From JAJRVH01 sp964505995 (GTDB lineage Bacteria > Pseudomonadota > Zetaproteobacteria > Mariprofundales > Mariprofundaceae), in contig CAZDLB010000008.1 of NCBI GenBank assembly GCA_964505995.1, positions 1-25,091 on the forward strand: 25,091 nt of DNA, given 5' to 3'. This document shows, piece after piece, positions 23,206-25,091 of this stretch (within the stretch, counting starts at the first letter, position 1; each line of letters begins with the position of its first letter). The position numbers and the translations under genes are program-made. The notes under the pieces are model-generated. The model worked only from the letters and a program-made list of their open reading frames with translations, ran no database searches and was not told the origin of the DNA.

Positions 23206-23335
23206 GGACAGGCATCCGGCGGCAACCGGACGCCTGTCCCCAGTTTCCGCATCACCAAAAACACTAAAACACCCGGAAGGTGGTGCGGATCGGGAAGGCG
23301 GGGCATGCGTCCCCGCCGGACCCCCTGCCGGCAGG
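23206..23335 (+). other. Highly structured leader of sqr, four consecutive stem-loops
   Basis: Four inverted repeats follow each other in the 185-base gap before sqr. (1) GGACAGGC-A-TCCGG (23206-23219) with its complement at 23226-23239, one mismatch. (2) TCCGCATCACC (23246-23256) with 23279-23289, 11 pairs including one G-U and an A-rich loop. (3) GGCGGGG (23297-23303) with CCCCGCC (23311-23317). (4) The perfect palindrome CCTGCCGGCAGG (23324-23335). None is followed by a T-run. The leader could be a structured mRNA region, a processed small RNA, or an attenuator that sets sqr expression apart from the upstream genes. No open reading frame of note lies within it, and I see no clear promoter. 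Confidence 0.55.
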
Positions 23336-23386
23336 CAGCAATCAAAACAAGGGAGGCAACGAACAGCCCCCGTATAGGAGAATACT

Positions 23387-24664
23387 ATGGCACATGTGGT
23401 GATAATGGGAGCGGGAATCGGGGGCATGCCTGCTGCCTATGAAATGAAGGATGCCCTGAAAAAGCTTGGGGGAGATCACGAGGTGACGGTCGTCTCGAAC
23501 GTGGACTATTTCCACTTCACACCGTCCAACCCCTGGGTGGCGGTCGGCTGGCGCGAGAAGGAACAGATCAGCTTCGAATGCGCCCCATATCTGAACAAGA
23601 AGGGCATCAACTTCCTGTCCTGCGGCGTGGAAGAAATCCTGGCCGATGAAAACAGATTGCGACTGGGCAACGGCCAGATGCTCGATTACGACTACCTGAT
23701 CGTTGCGACAGGCCCGCGGCTTGCCTTCGAACTGATCGAGGGCATGGGCCCCGAGGGGCATACGCACTCGATCTGCCATGTCGATCATGCCGCGCAGGCC
23801 TATCATGCCTTCGAGGAATTCTGCAAGAACCCCGGTCCGATCGTGATTGGTGCGGTGCAGGGCGTATCCTGTTTTGGTCCCGCCTATGAATACGCCTGCA
23901 TCCTCGATACCGAGTTGCGGCGCCGCAAGATCCGCGACAAGGTGCCGATGACGTTCATCACGCCCGAGCCGTACATCGGCCATCTGGGGCTGGGCGGCGT
24001 GGAGGACTCCAAGTCGCTGCTGGAGTCCGAGTTCCGTAAGCGCGACATCAAGTGGATCACGAACTGCAAGACACTCAAGGTGCACGAGCACAGCCTCGAT
24101 TACGAGGAGGTGGATCGGCACGGTGAGGTGGTTGCCTCAGGCACACTGGAGCACCGCTTCGCGATGCTGATGCCGCCGTTCCGTGGCGTGGGCCCGGTGG
24201 CCAACTGCGAGGGTCTGGTCAACCCGATGGGCTTCGTGACGATCAACGAGTTCCAGCAGAACCCGACCTTCAAGAACATCTACGCCACCGGCGTCATCGT
24301 AGCGATCCCGCCGGTTGAGGAGACGCCGCTGCCGGTCGGCACGCCGAAGACCGGCTTCATGATCGAGTCGATGACGACGGCCATCGTGCACAACATCGTG
24401 CATGACCTGAAGGGCGAAGCGCCGGAGAAGTGCGGCACCTGGGGCGCGATCTGCCTGGCCGATTTCGGCGACGGCGGTGTGGCGCTGGTGGCCTATCCAC
24501 AGATTCCGCCGCGCAACAAGGTCTGGGCCAAGGGCGGCGGCTGGGTGCATGTGGCCAAGGTCGGCTTCGAGAAGTATTTCATGCGCAAGATGAAAACCGG
24601 CGTGTCGGAACCGTTCGTCGAGAAGGCGTTCCTCAAGCGCATGGGTATCGAGCGGCTAAAGTAG
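23387..24664 (+). CDS. sqr: Sulfide:quinone oxidoreductase
   Basis: A 425-residue membrane-associated flavoprotein that oxidises sulfide to sulfane sulfur and passes electrons to quinone. The N-terminal FAD-binding motif is VVIMGAGIGGMPAAYEM, with YDYLIVATGPR (101-111) as the second FAD block. The three redox cysteines are at 130 (HSICHVDHA), 162 (SCFGPAYEY) and 356 (AICLADFGD), matching Cys128, Cys160 and Cys356 of the Acidithiobacillus ferrooxidans enzyme. The C-terminal region (EKYFMRKMKTGVSEPFVEK) is the amphipathic quinone/membrane-binding part. AGGAG lies six bases before the ATG. The closely related FCC flavoprotein subunit is less likely because no cytochrome partner or twin-arginine signal is present. 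Next come cydP and cydA, a probable terminal oxidase for its electrons. Confidence 0.95.
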   Translation: MAHVVIMGAGIGGMPAAYEMKDALKKLGGDHEVTVVSNVDYFHFTPSNPWVAVGWREKEQISFECAPYLNKKGINFLSCGVEEILADENRLRLGNGQMLDYDYLIVATGPRLAFELIEGMGPEGHTHSICHVDHAAQAYHAFEEFCKNPGPIVIGAVQGVSCFGPAYEYACILDTELRRRKIRDKVPMTFITPEPYIGHLGLGGVEDSKSLLESEFRKRDIKWITNCKTLKVHEHSLDYEEVDRHGEVVASGTLEHRFAMLMPPFRGVGPVANCEGLVNPMGFVTINEFQQNPTFKNIYATGVIVAIPPVEETPLPVGTPKTGFMIESMTTAIVHNIVHDLKGEAPEKCGTWGAICLADFGDGGVALVAYPQIPPRNKVWAKGGGWVHVAKVGFEKYFMRKMKTGVSEPFVEKAFLKRMGIERLK

Positions 24665-24672
24665 GGAGAATG

Positions 24673-24706
24673 GGGAGGGGCGGCCAGCCTCCCGGCCGCC
24701 CTTCCC
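24673..24706 (+). terminator. GC-rich hairpin downstream of sqr, possible terminator
   Basis: GGGAGGGGCGGCC (24673-24685) pairs over 13 positions with GGCCGCCCTTCCC (24694-24706), with one G-U pair and an eight-base loop. It begins eight bases after the sqr stop. The following bases (TGCCTCGG) contain no T-run, so classic intrinsic termination is doubtful. It may protect sqr mRNA or give partial termination before cydPA. Confidence 0.45.
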
Positions 24707-24736
24707 TGCCTCGGACGAACCGGGCAGGCTGGGCGC

Positions 24737-24889
24737 ATGAAAGCGGATTCATCCTATGCGGACCTCCCCTGGCGCGAGCTTGGGCTTGTGCTGGCGGTCA
24801 AGGCGCTGGCGCTGGTTCTGATCTGGTGGCTGTTCTTTGCCGAAAGGGTGGAGGCCGATCTTCCGGGAAGACTTTTCGGCGGAGGATGA
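24737..24889 (+). CDS. cydP: CydP-type small subunit of cytochrome bd oxidase
   Basis: A 50-residue membrane protein with one hydrophobic helix: an acidic/polar start (MKADSSYADLPWRE), then LGLVLAVKALALVLIWWLFF (16-35), then AERVEADLP. The pattern of a conserved lysine inside the helix followed by IWWLFF is the CydP pattern, the small protein encoded directly before cydA in many gammaproteobacteria. The cydA start lies 24 bases downstream with GGAG before it. The ATG has no strong ribosome site. CydP is thought to be an accessory subunit or assembly factor of cytochrome bd; the assignment rests on this pattern and on position. Confidence 0.8.
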   Translation: MKADSSYADLPWRELGLVLAVKALALVLIWWLFFAERVEADLPGRLFGGG

Positions 24890-24913
24890 GCGCCAGCAAG
24901 CACAGGAGAAGTC

Positions 24914-25091
24914 ATGGAAGCACTGGTTGATCTTTCCCGACTGCAGTTCGCGTTCACCGCGATTTTCCATTTTCTGTTCGTGCCGCTGACGCTCGGGCTG
25001 TCGCTGCTGCTCGTCGTGATGGAATCGCTGTATGTCACGACCGGCCGCATCATCTACAAGGACATGACCCGCTTCTGGGGCAAGCTGTTTG
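24914..25091 (+). CDS. cydA: Cytochrome bd ubiquinol oxidase subunit I (partial, runs off the window)
   Basis: The first 59 residues of CydA, cut by the window end. The protein begins MEALVDLSRLQFAFTAIFHFLFVPLTLG; His19 corresponds to a heme-ligand histidine of the family (His19 in E. coli CydA), and the first helix is typical (FHFLFVPLTLGLSLLLVVME). YKDMTRFWGKLF at the edge is also conserved. CydA binds the three hemes and oxidises quinol in the inner membrane. The ribosome site GGAG lies eight bases upstream. Its position directly after sqr and cydP suggests quinol made by SQR can be reoxidised here. A cydB partner is expected beyond the window. Confidence 0.95.
   Translation, partial: MEALVDLSRLQFAFTAIFHFLFVPLTLGLSLLLVVMESLYVTTGRIIYKDMTRFWGKLF

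Noticed and set aside
24673..24706. Classical rho-independent terminator
   Set aside because: The stem is strong but no T-run follows, so it is kept only as a possible terminator with low confidence.

Overview
The window is a stretch of a GC-rich proteobacterial chromosome. It probably comes from a sulfur-oxidising gammaproteobacterium or a relative of Acidithiobacillus. That placement is inferred from three things: the sulfide:quinone oxidoreductase keeps all three redox cysteines of the Acidithiobacillus ferrooxidans enzyme, a CydP-type small subunit precedes cydA, and rhodanese and DUF302 genes are clustered. The sequence is a draft scaffold with two 100-N gaps. One gap (17794-17893) is spurious, because its flanks are the same 55 bases. 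The other (4731-4830) hides real sequence.

Layout. (1) 1-46: 3' part of tRNA-Arg(CCG). (2) 140-3624: hyuA and hyuB, a hydantoinase/5-oxoprolinase-type pair overlapping by four bases. (3) 12479 leftward to 3651: a seven-gene operon reading tetR, periplasmic adaptor, RND pump, TolC-like channel, second adaptor, ABC ATPase, ABC permease. Most junctions overlap or are a few bases apart. A perfect 14-bp palindrome and a TTGACA box sit in front of tetR, so the operon is probably self-repressed. (4) 12632-14499: an APC-type permease and a translationally coupled NnrU/ICMT-like membrane protein, divergent from tetR. (5) 14532 to the right edge: a long co-directional run reading ArsR-type regulator, TolC-like channel, lipoprotein adaptor, RND pump, DUF2892 protein, three single-domain rhodaneses, glutaredoxin-DUF302 fusion, second DUF2892 protein, sqr, cydP and cydA (cut by the window end).

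Region 5 is the most interesting part. The ArsR protein has the two cysteines, 66 residues apart, that define persulfide sensors of the BigR/SqrR type. Downstream lie enzymes that make persulfide (SQR), carry sulfane sulfur (three rhodaneses predicted at three different locations), a thiol-redox fusion protein, a complete tripartite RND efflux system, and a quinol oxidase of the bd type, a class known to tolerate sulfide. My inference is a sulfide- or persulfide-inducible module that oxidises sulfide, relays sulfane sulfur and may export a sulfur compound or a co-occurring toxicant. Hydrogen sulfide electrons would pass from SQR to quinone to cytochrome bd. The pump's substrate cannot be read from sequence.

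There is no gene-free stretch longer than 300 bases. The longest intergenic region (23202-23386, before sqr) is packed with consecutive stem-loops. I saw no CRISPR array, transposase, integrase or rRNA.
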